Assembly (NCBI GenBank): GCA_030490835.1
Contig: CM059975.1
Span: 6,723,579-6,787,578 of the forward strand
Direction of reading: 5' to 3'
DNA: 64,000 nucleotides
Origin: Annona cherimola
Taxonomy: Eukaryota; Streptophyta; Magnoliopsida; Magnoliales; Annonaceae
Shown here: in pieces, positions 23,038-35,745 of the stretch
Layout of the letters: each line of letters opens with the position of its first letter
How positions within the stretch are numbered: the stretch's first letter is position 1
Made by a program: the position numbers and the translations under genes
Notes under the pieces: generated by a model
What the model saw: the letters and a program-made list of their open reading frames with translations, nothing else
Told to the model about the DNA's origin: nothing
Databases searched by the model: none

Positions 23038-24798
23038 ATAAGCTTGGGGTCACAGCATGCATGCTAGCTATTTGGAGCTAGATGTTTTTTTTTTCCCTTG
23101 CCATGTCCTCTTGACGAAAACCAAAGATGGTAATGGGGAAAATCCGTATATGCATGCAAGCTATCTGTAGCTGGGTAGACGGGGGCAGTTAATATTCGTT
23201 TGTTGAAGGATAATTAACAACAACGAAATGAATACTTCCTGTTCTAGAAAGGTTTACATAATAATATGAATTATATTAAATATAATGGATAAAGCAAATT
23301 TTTTATCAAATATTAAAATATTAATTAAAAATAAAAGAAGTTACAAATCAACGTGTTTCACAGAAGAAAAGCCTCTCTTGTATTAGATTTTAAAGGGATT
23401 GGCTTTTTCCATGTAATCGTTTTTAATTTTAATATGTTGACGATTTATAAGAAATTCACTCTATACATTATATTTAACATCATTTGTTTAACTAAAAGAT
23501 TAAGTCTTATCTAAATTACATATGCACATGGGTCACATTAGCTTAAAAATATATATTTATGCGTAAATTACTAAAAATACTGGATCTATTTACATATGCA
23601 TTAGAGGTAATGATATTTTATAAAATTATTTAATCCACATAAGATTTATATTTTATATGAATTATATATTAAAAATACAATTTTAAGATTAATATGTGAT
23701 ATTAAAGTATTTTATCAGATTAATTTAACACATTTACAGATGACGCTCGTATACAATGATAGTATAAAGAAATTCAATAATAATATAAATAATTGTAAAT
23801 ATAATGGATGGAATAGATTTTCAATTATAAAACGTGTAAAAGTGAATTACATTGGAGATAAATTTCGTACAAGTGGAGCCCGATTTAAAAAATGCAAAGG
23901 ATTGATGTCCCAGGAAAAAAAAATAGCATGGTGCCATTATGTGTTAAAATTAGGGCAAGCCCATTGACACAAAATCACAATTAGTTGTATTGATAAGTTG
24001 CACGACTTAATTACCTGTATTCTTGTGATATTTTAAACTTCAATTCTCCTAATTTGTATCTTCCAAGATGGAATTGATGTGATTTTAATATGCATTTAGA
24101 TATGGTGTATTTTATAAAGAGCTTTGCTCATTTGCGCCTTGTAAAATTTTTTTATCTGTATGCAGCCTTCGCCTATATTCTATTTCTTGTGAAATTTGAT
24201 AATTTTTTAAAAATCATTTAGCTCATTTATCTGTCTGTTTTATTCATTTTAAAAATTTTAAAGAAAATATGAAATAAATTTTAAAATTTATCAAATTTCA
24301 CGCAGAAGAAAGTAAAGAAAAGGCTCGCATATGAATAAATTTTATTTTTTTCAAAAGCAGAGTTACCAATGCTGTCATTTGCGAGAATAAAAAAAAATGT
24401 CATTTTCATCCGGTCATAAATGATAGCAAAATAAATATATGCCACCCCTAGCAGTACCAAGGCACTTACCTGTTGAATCACATCATTTGCGTTTATTGTA
24501 TATGATGCTTTTCTTAGATCAAAACTCATTATAGTATTTTCATTATCAAAGTTAATTTTATTATTTATTATTTTTATATGTTTATTTGTGAGTCTAAAAA
24601 TCATCTTTATAAGTTTATATAGGTCATGGTAATGAAAACTTTTAGTGTGATATGAAGTTATGAACATTAATAATTAAATATCAAATTATGGGGTCCCACT
24701 GCCACACCGACACACGACCCACCATAAGCATCGGATCCACCGTTCTTGTCAACTAGAGTGAAAAGTCTCAAACGAGGACCTCAAATGTAGTCCAAACT

Positions 24799-25540
24799 AG
24801 GGGTATAACTTGGGTCAGTTCGGTTCGGGTAGTAGTTTATCCTACCTGTATCATTTTTGTAAAATGTCTACCTTACCCTACCAATTTATCGGTTCGGTTC
24901 CTAGTATACCCTACCCTACCTATTACCCACAGGGTCGGTTCTGATTTTAGTTCCAAATCGGTTCCTTTAATACTCAAATACAATATTTTTTAAAAAATTT
25001 CTATGGTATTTTAAATAATGTAAAATAATACTCATTTATGTTTTAAAATCATAAGTACATATATTATTATTTATATTATTATATAAAAATATTAAGTATA
25101 GACCATCATGACCTAATCATTAAAACTATTAATATATTATAATCATAAGTCACAAGCGCATTTATAAGAGTCTTTCAGAAGTCAATGACGTATATATAAA
25201 TTACCGAACCAGTTTTATCTTCACAAGGTACAAAATTCATTTAAATTTGAATTTGTTAAAATATATGTGCACATAAGATGTCAAAGACAAAGCATAATAT
25301 ATACTATATAATATATATTATACATATATATAATTATGCACCTAATTAATTAACCATATGAGTACCTATGCGGGTCAGTTCTAGGTATCCAACGTAGCTA
25401 CCTTACCGTACCCGATTTTAAGAGGCGGGTAATAATTTATACCCTATGCATACCTATGATTAATATTTTCTACCCCATCCAACCCAAATTAAGGTCGAGT
25501 TGATGGTAGCCATGAATACCCTACCAAGTTCCACACCTAC
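24799..25540. mobile_element. Family G-like hAT-type element in duplication unit B
   Basis: Diverged counterpart of 20711-21462, with ends TAGGGGTATAACTTGGGT and AAGTTCCACACCTA. The right flank CTCTTGAC matches the left flank GTCTTGAC of unit A, supporting an 8-bp target duplication made before the segmental duplication. Confidence 0.6.
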
Positions 25541-25789
25541 TCTTGACTTGGGGGTAGAAGAGTCGGCCTTGACTGTACATGAATACGCCGCGTCACTAAA
25601 CCGGTTTTCGGTTTTTCTGGTTCAACCGTACCAAACCGACGGTCGAACCGGAAAAACCAATGAACCGGAACATGACTGGTTCACGGTACAACCGCCCGGT
25701 TCGGTCCGATTTTTAAAACATTGATCAAAGGTAGTCCTGGCTCGGCGGAAGAAGAGACGACCTCGACTGTACGTGAATACGCTGGCGTC

Positions 25790-26655
25790 CGTAAGGAGAT
25801 TAAGGGACGTGGGAGAGGTAAGCTGGTCAACGTACAAATTTTATTCTAAAATCATTTATGGAGAAGAATACGATATGCATGACTTTGAATCTAAATAAAC
25901 ATGGAGAAAAATAAGAGGTATGATTTTCATAAACGAGGCATCTTACTAATTTAGTGACAAATCATATGTTAATAAAATTATTATATAAATAAAGATGTAC
26001 AGCTAACATTTATAATTTGAATATAATTTTCATAAACCAGGCGTCTTACTAATTTAGTGACAAATCATATGTTACAAAAAATTATTATATAAATAAAGAT
26101 ATATCGCTAACATTTATAATTTGAAAAACAAGTGTAGCAATATATAAGAAAAGTGATCTTGTTAGCTTTGGTTAAGTAAATATTTCACTTAGCCCACTTC
26201 AAAAAACTCATTTATAACACTTTTTTTTGTTTTTTCTTTGAACACTTGTTTGTCTTAATGTATTTAATATATAAATTAAAATTTACCATTTTTGGATATG
26301 TGTTGAAAAACATGTGTAGCAATATATCTTTATTTATATAATGATTTCTAACATTATTTACAATAATAACTTAATACTCTATTTTTAAATTTGTATTTTG
26401 ATTTTCAATATTAAATAATAAATCTCTATTTATATTATTTATAATATAACACACGAATAAGTAATTTTATATGACATATGATTTGTAACTAAATTGGTGA
26501 GATGCCAGGTTTTTAAAATTTGTACCTCTTTTTTTCATTTTTATTTAAATTCAAGCCATGCAAATCGTATTCTACTCCATGAATGATTTTAGAGTAAAAT
26601 TCATACATTAACCAATTTACCTCTCCCAAGTCCCTCTCATCCTTAATCTTTAATG
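25790..26655. mobile_element. Element H with very long terminal inverted repeats
   Basis: About 120-150 bp at the left (GGGACGTGGGAGAGGTAA onward to ATGGAGAAGAATACGATATG) recur inverted at the right (26510-26650), with roughly 85% match by eye. The interior holds a duplicated block of about 95 bp (25920-26010 and 26025-26125) and half of a family D MITE. The long repeats suggest a Mutator-like non-autonomous element. In unit A the right repeat is cut at the duplication junction. Confidence 0.6.
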
Positions 26656-26659
26656 ACAC

Positions 26660-27415
26660 TAGAGGTGTAATCTTGGTGAGGTATACATGAGTAACCATCG
26701 ACCCAACCCTTAAATTGGATAGGGTATGATATAAAACTTTACTTATATGTACGAGTAAGACATAAATCATTACCTAACTCTCTAAACAAGATAAGAATAG
26801 AGTATACACACTAGGTACCTGGAACTGACTCTGATGTGGGTACCTAATATGTAAATAGTTATAAATATGTGTGTATAAATAAATAACATAATAGTTTTTA
26901 TCCCTCATTCACCAATAAATTATTATTGGTTTGATTTCCTTATTTATTTTTTTATAAATTGTATAGGGTTTATATTTATAATGATAGATGATCATAACAT
27001 AAATGCGGATGATGATGTTAATGTGATTATTAATCTGGATAACAAGGCTACAAAGAATGTGAAAATAGATGTAAACAATAACAAAATGAAAGTAATTATA
27101 AATTGTAAAGTCTAAAATATAAATGAGTATTACTTTATATTATTTAAGGTAACATAAAAAAAATATTTTTTCACATGTTATCGTTAGTTATTGTAATAAT
27201 TAATTTGGAACTAGAACTGGAACTGGAAGCAACCCTATAAGTAATAGGTAGAGGAGGGTAGGAATCGATTTGAAACTGGAACGGAACTATGAGTAATTGG
27301 TAGGATAGGATAGGAACCGACCCGGTAAATGAATAGAGTATGGTAGACTTTTTGAATATATGGTATGGGTAGGATAGACAACTACCCGAACTAAACCGAC
27401 CCAAGTTAACTCTTC
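26660..27415. mobile_element. Third family G-like element, reverse orientation
   Basis: Read on the minus strand it has the same TAGTTCGGGTAGTTG...TACCC layout as 20711-21462. The ends are too diverged for a clear terminal repeat or target duplication. Confidence 0.45.
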
Positions 27416-27495
27416 CAGGACTAGACTCTTGTTTTGCTTGGAGCCTCTTGTTGGACTATCACATGTGTGGTGCGGATTGACTCTCGCTCTTTCAC

Positions 27496-27830
27496 GGGAT
27501 GTTATCCTATGCACCCAGGAGCATTGAAGCCTAGGTGTATTTCACCTTTTTTTTTTTTACTTTTTTTTAAAGTTTTTTTTATGAACTTGTTAATATAAGT
27601 GTATTTAACATGTGTAATAATTTTTACCATTTTTAGAGAATTTTAGATATTTTTTTAGATTTTTAAAAAATCAATATCATTTTTAGTAATTTAATATATA
27701 AAAATATTCAAAAATGGTAAAAATTGATACATATATTAAATACACATAGATTAACCCTTGTGTAAAAAACTTTCAAAAAAAGTTAAAAAAAAAAAAGTGA
27801 AATGCACTCGAGTGCATCAGATAACGTCCT
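27496..27830. mobile_element. Mutator-type MITE, family D, copy D4
   Basis: The ends are GGGATGTTATC and GATAACGTCCT, with inner palindromes near GCACTCGAGTGC and AT-rich arms with the family motif. An exact 9-bp target duplication CTCTTTCAC sits at 27487-27495 and 27831-27839, the length typical of the Mutator superfamily. Confidence 0.8.
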
Positions 27831-29265
27831 CTCTTTCACATATCCATCAACTTCCGGACACAAATAAATTTATAGACGGTCAATGGACATTTTTTTTCCG
27901 ACCAAACAATGGACACATTTTTAGCTGCCCATATATAGCGAACTTTGGCCACACATAATGTTATATACAGATAATAAAATAATATATAAACTGGTTGTAT
28001 ATAAAATTATATCCAACAAAATTTTGTGGCGTATAATTTTATTAGTAGTCAAGAGCTCAAAATACGTCATCTTGAAGTCGGATGGACTTGATCACGCCAT
28101 GTGTCCAACATAGTGTTCCCACCGTCGGCTGGCTCCCGCCTGGGCTAGCTAGTTGGTAAAACCGCTAGGCCTTCAAATGGGCTCCGGCTCCTTATTCTTC
28201 GCTGCGGTCGCCGACATTTATGTTGCTGGGCCGTTCCGGGGCCTGCTTGGTTCACGCTTACTTCCAGCTTAGGCGCATTTTCGTCTTTTGCAAGGGCTCT
28301 CTGGACAGTGTCCCTTTGTTGCCAAAATCCCACGTGCGGGTCTTTTTTTACAAAATTTCTCAAAACTTACATGAAGCAACGAACGTCTAGAACCCTAGCA
28401 CATCAGCAGCTCTCAAATATGTATTATATTTATTTAAGTTCTCAATATACTTTAAAAATTGCACAGAATTCATATTAATAATTCTACCAACATACATGAC
28501 CTTAAGTCTATTGCATGATTTTTCTTCTACGTAATTTTATATTCCGATTATTTCTTAATATTATAAATCTAATTATATAAATCTTGCAATTTAATTTGTA
28601 TAAGATACCATATATTAAATGCACTGTAGAATTATTATAACACCGTTACACTATATAATCAATCTAGGCACAATATATTATAACCTGTCATAAAAAAATT
28701 AACGTAGCCTTTCTAATTGATCATATGGGGATCGAATATGCATTTAATATTAATTTCTACTTAATTGCATTCCATAAAATTACCCTAAATATTGCATAAA
28801 ATATTCTTTTCATGCAATCATGCTATAAATATATCTTATAACTTTCCGTACGAAATATTTATTCAAACCATAATCCTACAAAAAATATATTTTTATTTCT
28901 CGCTAATTGCATTCTATAAATTCAACATAATTCCAGCATAAATTATTATTATGATCATTTAACATGATTAGATTTATAAATCTATAATTAAATTTCTACC
29001 TGCAATATTTACGCGTTATAATCAAACTAGCACAACCCGCTTACTTCTAAAATTTGACAGAATTACTGGTGGACAACTTATATTTCAAATCTCTTCCCGG
29101 GTCACCAGCGACATATTTAAGCAGTCAATTTTATTTATTTGTTTTTCAATTTATTAGAGGAAGTTGTGCTCTTTCGTTCTCCAAGCTGAGTGTTGATCTT
29201 GCGTGTCCTCTGTCCGGACGGTCTTCGTCTCATTCAAATGAGAGGATTGACTAGATCTCGGCGGT

Positions 29266-29342
29266 TAATACCTTTTTTTTTTTTTAATGAGAGAAATCTC
29301 GGCTTAATACCTTTTTTTTTTTAATGAGAGAAATCTCGGCTT
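29266..29342. repeat. 38-bp tandem duplication with poly-T
   Basis: Two units of TAATACC, T(11-12), then AATGAGAGAAATCTCGGCT. Nothing recognisable as a gene lies in 27960-29265 or in 29742-30464; the short ORFs there have no known family. Confidence 0.7.
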
Positions 29343-29479
29343 AATAACTGGTGAGATCAGAATGATGGAGGCTTGTCAACAAATATGAGCCTTCCCAAAA
29401 GAATCTGTCACTGCAGCTACTCCATTCGCGTGCCGTGAGGTAGGCTATAGGTAAGATATAACCGTTGAGAAAGATACAT

Positions 29480-29741
29480 TGGTGTGTTTGGAAAGGAATA
29501 AAATTTTTGTAAGAAAATTTTTTAAGATAAAAGTTATTAAAATAAAAAAAAAGAATGTAATATAACAAAGATAAAAATAAAGAGTAAAGAGAATAAAGTT
29601 AAAATAAATAGATTAGTTATATAAAAATAATTAAAAAGTAGGGTGGTTGTATAGAAAAATATGAATAAATAATTAAAAAATAAAATAATTATGAAGAATA
29701 AAAGATTTCAAATAAAAAGATTTTAGCTTACACTTCTGCCC
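29480..29741. mobile_element. PIF/Harbinger-like MITE, family E, copy E5 (diverged)
   Basis: Left end TGGTGTGTTTGGAAAGG, right end CACTTCTGCCC. The interior GAATAAAGTTAAAATAAATA matches the family. Target duplication ATT or CAT, ambiguous. Confidence 0.55.
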
Positions 29742-30464
29742 ATTACAAAGTAACAAAACACACTCGTAATGAATAACGCAGTGCTTCGTGGTCTAACAAA
29801 AGACGATGAAGGAGTGGGTGATCCTAGTTTATCGATTTGTAGAAAGGAGCGTTGTTGGTTGAGAGTTTGGACTTGATGGGAATTAAACGCTTGCAGTTTG
29901 GTTGCTGGCAATGGCAAGTTGGTAGGCTGGCACCGTTGCATGTCGTGGTTGATGGTTGGATTCGTGGACAGGAGGTGGCGATCGGAAAATCTACACAACG
30001 TGAATTTTCGTCGACTTACGAGGGGACGGCTCCAGATCCAACACACAAAATTTGAAATTGCTGGGTTCGGGGGGGTCTGCCGGAGTTGGGTGCTCGAATT
30101 TCTATGGCTGGATTGAGCTCATAGCAGCTCCATCGGGTTCGCGGCTGATCAGCAGCAAGTTGCTGCTGTGTTCGGCAGCGTCCTTAATCGCCGGCGATGG
30201 GTTCGTCGCTAGCAGCGGGCGTGCTGGGTTCTTGCTGCGGGCTTGAAGAAGAAGATGTCGGCAGCGATTCGGATTTTGGATCTGGTGCGGTTTTATCACT
30301 GTTGACCAGATGGTCTGCTTTGATCGGCGTTTAGCTAATCGCCGGTGAGTGGTTGTACACTTATACGGTAGCATTCTTGTAAGCCATCAATAATTTTTTA
30401 TATTGTTTATTATTAACAAATTATATTTTTTAATAGCCCAACACCAACGCACTTCTCTATGTGA

Positions 30465-30690
30465 TCACATCATGTGTTGTGTATATGATGTTTTGCTTAG
30501 ATCATTATCATATTTTTATGATCAAAGTTAATTTTATTTTTTATTTTTATGTGCTTATTTATGAGGGTAAAATAATCTTCTGAAATTTACATGGGTCATA
30601 GCAATGAAAACTTTTTTGAAGTCATATGAAGTTACGATCACTCATAATTAAATCTCAAATTACAGGGTCCCACGTACTGCCACCTGCCAT
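30465..30690. repeat. Third copy of part of the duplicated segment
   Basis: Matches 18055-18236 plus 20585-20620 of unit A (and 24480-24700 of unit B) without the LTR. It begins near GTGTATATGATGTTTTGCTT and runs into TCAAATTACAGGGTCCCAC. Confidence 0.65.
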
Positions 30691-30737
30691 AATTATATGG
30701 CTGGACGATTATTTCAGACCGGTCCATATATATATAT

Positions 30738-31082
30738 GAGAACCGATCGTGTGCAGTCCGCTATAAAATAGACCCCACACATATTAGATTGTAATGAAAC
30801 TTTATACACTCATTTATCCATATATAAATCATACTTTAGACGGTTTAGATGTTGAAAAAATCACTTTAAACTTAATATTTACATTAAACTATTTTATTAC
30901 GTTGATTTTGCACCATTTTAAGATGAAGACTGCACACATGTTGGATTTGGATGAAAATTAGTATGCTAATAAAGTGAACAATTCTAAATACAATGGGTGG
31001 TGTGGATTTTCCATTTATGATCAGGTGGGGCCCACAGTGCATGGACTGCACGGTACAGTCGCATGCACTGGATCATTTCCCT
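30738..31082 (-). mobile_element. TA-flanked element, family B, copy B1
   Basis: Shares the central TTATTACGTTGATTTTGCAC and the CAATGGGTGG blocks with family A, but the two halves are not inverted copies. It is the reverse complement of the copy at 59153-59523. (TA)n tracts lie on both sides (30725-30737 and 31083-31099). The ends pair through GTGCAGTCC-type sequence. Confidence 0.7.
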
Positions 31083-31133
31083 ATATATATATATATATAG
31101 GGAGCTGTTCCGGTGCGGTGACATGTATATATA

Positions 31134-31468
31134 GGGAGCTGTTACGGGGCCCACATGATCATGAAATCATGATCTACTCCACCCATTGTATTTAGAATAA
31201 TGTATTCTATTACCATACCAATTTTCATCCCAATCAGATATGTATATGGGCCCCATCTGAAAATGGTACAAATCCAACGTAATAAAATAGTTTAATGTAA
31301 ATAACAACTTTAAAGTATCTGATTGGGATGAAAATTAGTATGGTTATAGAATACATTATTCTAAATACAATGGGTGGAGTAGATCATGATTTCATGATCA
31401 TGTGGGCCCCATTTTGGGGCCACTGCACCGCTGTTCCGGTGCATTGACGCTGCACCGGAACAGAATCC
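31134..31468. mobile_element. Foldback element, family A, copy A1
   Basis: A complete palindromic copy, again followed by (TA)n (31469-31481). It lies next to element B1, with a short TA-rich spacer and a partial second left end (31100-31125) between them. Confidence 0.7.
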
Positions 31469-31474
31469 ATATAT

Positions 31475-31735
31475 ATATATTATTGAAATTTTTTTATAAA
31501 CATGTTAATTTAGTTATATTTAATCTGTAAATTAATTTTTATTATTTTTGGATATGTGTATATATTTATTTTAGATTTTTAAATACAGGGGTATTTAAGT
31601 CATTTTAAATTGACTTATATACCCTTATACTTAAAAATTCAAAATAAATATATATACATATAAAAAATGTTAAAACTTGATTTATAAATTAATTACAACT
31701 AAATTAATATGTTTATAATTATATATATATATATG
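31475..31735. mobile_element. Probable family D relative, copy D5, with worn ends
   Basis: Palindromic AT-rich block containing ATGTTAATTTAGTTATATTT and its inverted counterpart, with the GGATATGTGTATATATTTAT core also seen in D2. It lies between A1 and a (TA)n tract. The termini are not clear. Confidence 0.4.
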
Positions 31736-31953
31736 CCTGAAACAATCTTAAATGATGGCCCCTCAAAAATAGGATCTATGTGTCTTGTCGATTGTCCATT
31801 TGACTCAAAGTCTCGTACAGGGAACTCAAAAGCAGTTTTTTTTTTAATGGATGGTTATTCTCACAGCTGTCATCTGACTTTTCTCTAAAAAAAAATATAT
31901 TTGTTTTTTCTTATAGAGAAAAAATATATATTTGTTAATCACAAATCCGTGAT

Positions 31954-32261
31954 GAGGCCGATCGTATGCGCCCGGGCGCATACACCCATTTTTTTAATTT
32001 TTTTTATAAAACTGTTAATATAAGTGTATTTAACATTTTTATAAATTTTTACCAATTTTGGAGTATTTTAGATATTATTTTAAAATTACCTAAAATGCCA
32101 CTGATTTCAAAAATAAAAAATAAAAATCTAAAATACTCAAAAAATGGTAAAAATTTATACACATATTAAATTCACATAGATTAACACTATTGTAAAAAAT
32201 TCAAAAAAAAAAAAATAATAAGTTTATGCGCCCGGGAGCATGGAGCATATGATTGGCGTCC
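31954..32261. mobile_element. Mutator-type MITE, family D, copy D6
   Basis: The ends GAGGCCGATCGTATGC and GCATATGATTGGCGTCC are inverted repeats with a few mismatches, followed by the palindrome ATGCGCCCGGGCGCAT. The flanking 9-mers ATCCGTGAT (31945-31953) and ATCCGTGAG (32262-32270) match at 8 of 9 positions. Confidence 0.75.
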
Positions 32262-33336
32262 ATCCGTGAGCACTTCTAATTTTCTTGGGAGACAAGTTAA
32301 GATAAAATGACCTTTCATAGAAAGATAAAATGACCATTGGGGTGCATTTGTGATTCCAAAAGCTTTTCATCTAAATCTTTTTTTATATTTATAATTATTT
32401 TATTTTTCAATCATTTTGCAACTTTTTGTAAAACTATTTTACCTATTTTAATTTTATTTTCTTTAATCCACCTTATTACTATCCTAGTACAATAATTTCT
32501 AAACTTTTCTTCCACGTCCACATCGAAGACAGAAGCAGAGAAAGTGATGGGCCAGGAATGGCCACTCGGGGTCGGTGGAAATGTCTCTACATGGGAAAGG
32601 CGAATCTGCAATACTTGATTTTTTAAAAAAAGATTATGAGAAAATAAGACAAATTTTACGTATACTCGAGAATTTTAGTTTTGATTCCATTTATATTCAT
32701 AATTTTTCAAAAAATCTAAATATGCCTGCATATTTTTTCTAAAATTTCATTTATACATACGACTTTTGTGAAATGATAAATATGCTTAAGCCTTAATTAT
32801 AATTCTAAAAAAATTATATTCGTATGAATTCTTAGCACTTTTATAGCTATAGAATTATATTTTTATCGCTATAGATTCATATATTATTTGAATGTAATCT
32901 TTTTTTTTATAAATTGTTTTAAGTATATTCCTCATTTCACATAAAGGTGTGGGTAAAAATGAAATTTAGGCAAAATACATGATTATTTAAAACTTTTGAA
33001 AGTTAGTAAGTATAAAGGTAATTATGGATAAAATTCATGGATATACATGGAAGTTACCTGAAAAATGATATAATATCCTCTTATGTAAGGGAAGTAGATT
33101 ATGAATGTATCCACTGACCTAAGAAATGATGGGTGCACAAGGGAAAGCCCCATCGTCCACTTGTGTGCTACATCATCACATCCACTGTTCCTGAAATTCA
33201 TACCTTTGGGTGACACGGGTACAACGTTGCACCATCTCAATCCATTTCCCGCTTTGTAGGGTGCCTCACAAGTACACACAGGGTGGAGTGTCGTATTATC
33301 AAAAATGAGGCCGCAAAATTGCGTGAAATATATATA

Positions 33337-33937
33337 AGAAATATTTAAGTATAGCTTTACTGCACCACAATTATGGTGCAGTTATACCAAAATAGACCTC
33401 ATATGATCATAAAATTATAATCTACTTCACCAATTATATTTAAAATTATGTATTTTATTACCATACCAATTTTCATCCCAATTAGATATGTTTATGGACT
33501 CTATCTAAAAATAATATAAATTCAACGTAATAAAATAGTTTAATATAAATAACAACTTTAAAGTTATTTTTTCAACATGTAAATCATTTGTTATAAAATT
33601 TATATGTTGATAAAGATTGTATAAAGTATCAATATATTTAAGTAATGTGGGGTCCATTTTGGGCCAAATGCACTATTAATTATGGTGCAGTTTTACTGCA
33701 CAGGAAAAGTTATACATATATATGTTTTTTTAAAATGATACAAATTAAACGTAATGAAATATTTTAATGTAAATAACAACTTTAAAGTTATTTTTTCAAC
33801 ATGTAAATCATTTGCTATAAAATTTATATATTGATAAATAATTATATAAAGTATCAATATATTTAAGTACATGTGGGGCCCATTTTGGGCCAAATGCACC
33901 GTTAATTACGGTGCAGCATCACTACACTGGAAATGTT

Positions 33938-33971
<34 letters not shown>

Positions 33972-34543
33972 GAAAACGATACAAATTCAACGTAATAAAA
34001 TAGTTTAACGTAAATAACAACTTTAAAATTATTTTTTCAATATGTAAATCATTTGCTATAAAATTTATATATAGATAAATGATTATATAAAGTATCAATA
34101 TATTTAAGTACACGTGGGGCCCATTTTGGACCAAATACAACATTAATTATGGTGCAACTTCATTGTACAGAAAATGTTCTTATATATATAACGATGCAGT
34201 GAAATTACACCATAATTAATGGTGCATTTGACCCAAAATAGGCCCCATATGTATTTAAATATATTGATATTTGATACGATCATTTATCCATATATAAATT
34301 TTATAACAAATGATTTACATGCTGAAATTGTTATTTGCATTAAACTATTTTATTACGTTGAATTTATATTATTTTTAGATGGAGTCCATACACATATCCA
34401 ATTGGGATGAAAATTGGTATGGTAATAGAATACATAATTCTAAATACAATTGGTAAAGTAGATTATAATTTTGTGATCATATGAAACCTATTTTGAGATA
34501 ACTATACCATAATTGTAGTGCAATGAAACTGCACTTGAATATT

Positions 34544-34544
<1 letters not shown>
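33337..34544. mobile_element. Cluster of four TA-flanked elements, family C
   Basis: C1 (33337-33712) is full length. C2 (33727-33941) and C3 (33969-34178) keep only the right half, each starting near the GATACAAATTMAACGTAAT block. C4 (34191-34544) is inverted. Every boundary is a (TA)n tract. The termini contain CACCATAATTATGGTGCA-type palindromes. The family shares its centre with A and B. Confidence 0.7.
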
Positions 34545-34575
<31 letters not shown>

Positions 34576-34632
34576 AAAATTTTGGTGTAACCTTAGTAAT
34601 ATAAAAGGAGAAACTTTAATTACATAGCATAC

Positions 34633-35177
34633 TGTAGCACCCGTCGCGAGCGCTATGATGGGCTAAGCCGCCTTCCTAGCCTTGGAAATCTAGGCTGTGT
34701 TGAATGGGTTTGGATATGTTTTTCAATACTTCTGGAACAGTGACATGGGTTCGGTTTCGTGCGTCCTCACGAAATAAAAGGTGTTAGTATGGACAATCCT
34801 TAGATAGTATCAATGTATAGGCATTTACCCATGGATTTGGCGGCGTATCTGTTGGAACAGGGCTGTTCACGGGTGGATCGAGCCATGGATTCGGCAGCGT
34901 GACGGCAGCGTATGTTGCTGAAAACTGCAGAATTGTGCACGCCCGTCTCGCCGCTGCGTCAACTTAAATAAACGTGTTAGTACTAAAATAAGACAAAAAA
35001 TGGAGTCGCCATTGATTTTAAAAGGGAGATCAGTCCCTGTTTTCATTGAATAAGGACACCGGTCGTACAGACTCTGGATTCCGATCTTCGGATTAAAACA
35101 GATATGGAAAAATTTGTTAACCCGAAGCCGTTTACATGGGCATGAAAGAGGGAAAATAAAAATAAAAATATGAAGAA

Positions 35178-35249
<72 letters not shown>

Positions 35250-35745
35250 GAGAGGAGAGGAGAAGCCGGGGCGCCGGAGATTTGCTGCAAACTCCCGTCC
35301 TCCCCCCTTAGGATGCCTCTCTTGGTGTGTCGGGAGTGGGAGCTTGGCCTCCTGTAGGCTTTGGGTCATGGATGGGTGCCCGTTGTGGTTGGGCTTAGAT
35401 ATTGTTGGAGTCTTTTGCTCCAAGTGGGCCGTTGTTGAGGCCTGGTGGGCTGTTGTTGTAGAGCCCGCTTTTGTGGGTTGAGGCAGGATCTGTGGGCTGT
35501 TGTTGTAGAGCCCATTCTGGTAGCTTGTTGGAGCTTTGCTCCTGTGGGCCAAGGCTAGATTTGTCCGTTTGGTGGTCTGTAGACTTAACTTGTTCGGGGT
35601 CTTATTCCGTATGGGCTTTTAGATTTTAGAGTCCACTGACAATTTTTTGGTTGATATTCTTTGTGGTGGTTGGGCTTAGATCTTAGTTTATGCATATGTT
35701 TCATCTTATTTTTATTTATTTGGGCTTAAGGAAGAGGTGTCTACA
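34633..35745. mobile_element. Probable solo LTR (1.1 kb) with (GA)n tract
   Basis: Begins TGTAGCACCCG and ends GGTGTCTACA, an inverted TGTAG/CTACA pair. Flanks CATAC and TATAC match at 4 of 5 bases, as an old target duplication would. It contains a GGAGTCGCCATTGATTTT stretch reminiscent of plant Gypsy-type elements. The 169 and 103 residue ORFs inside are translations of the (GA)n tract (35180-35255) and its flanks. Confidence 0.6.

Larger units (their letters stand above)
22597..26535. repeat. Segmental duplication, unit B
   Basis: Begins within a TPS exon-1 fragment, then copied promoter with inserted MITE E1, then the same order of blocks as unit A. It contains the complete element H, which unit A lacks at its end, so the junction at about 22590-22597 joins a broken H repeat to a broken exon. 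No gene is present in this unit. Confidence 0.75.

Noticed and set aside
29723..30374. Overlapping ORFs of 64-107 residues with Ser/Gly-rich sequence
   Set aside because: GC-richer stretch with open frames on both strands, no known domain, no start context or splice partner that supports a gene.
33693..34410. Three similar small ORFs (63-73 residues, NILIxxxIIYxYINF)
   Set aside because: They are translations of the repeated family C transposon arms, not a gene family.
33337..34544. CRISPR-like spaced repeats
   Set aside because: Plant nuclear DNA; repeats are hundreds of bases long, partly inverted and separated by TA tracts.
35043..35552. 169-residue ORF with long Ser-Leu repeat
   Set aside because: It is the translation of a (GA)n/(CT)n tract within a probable solo LTR; no domain and an opposite-strand shadow of the same kind.
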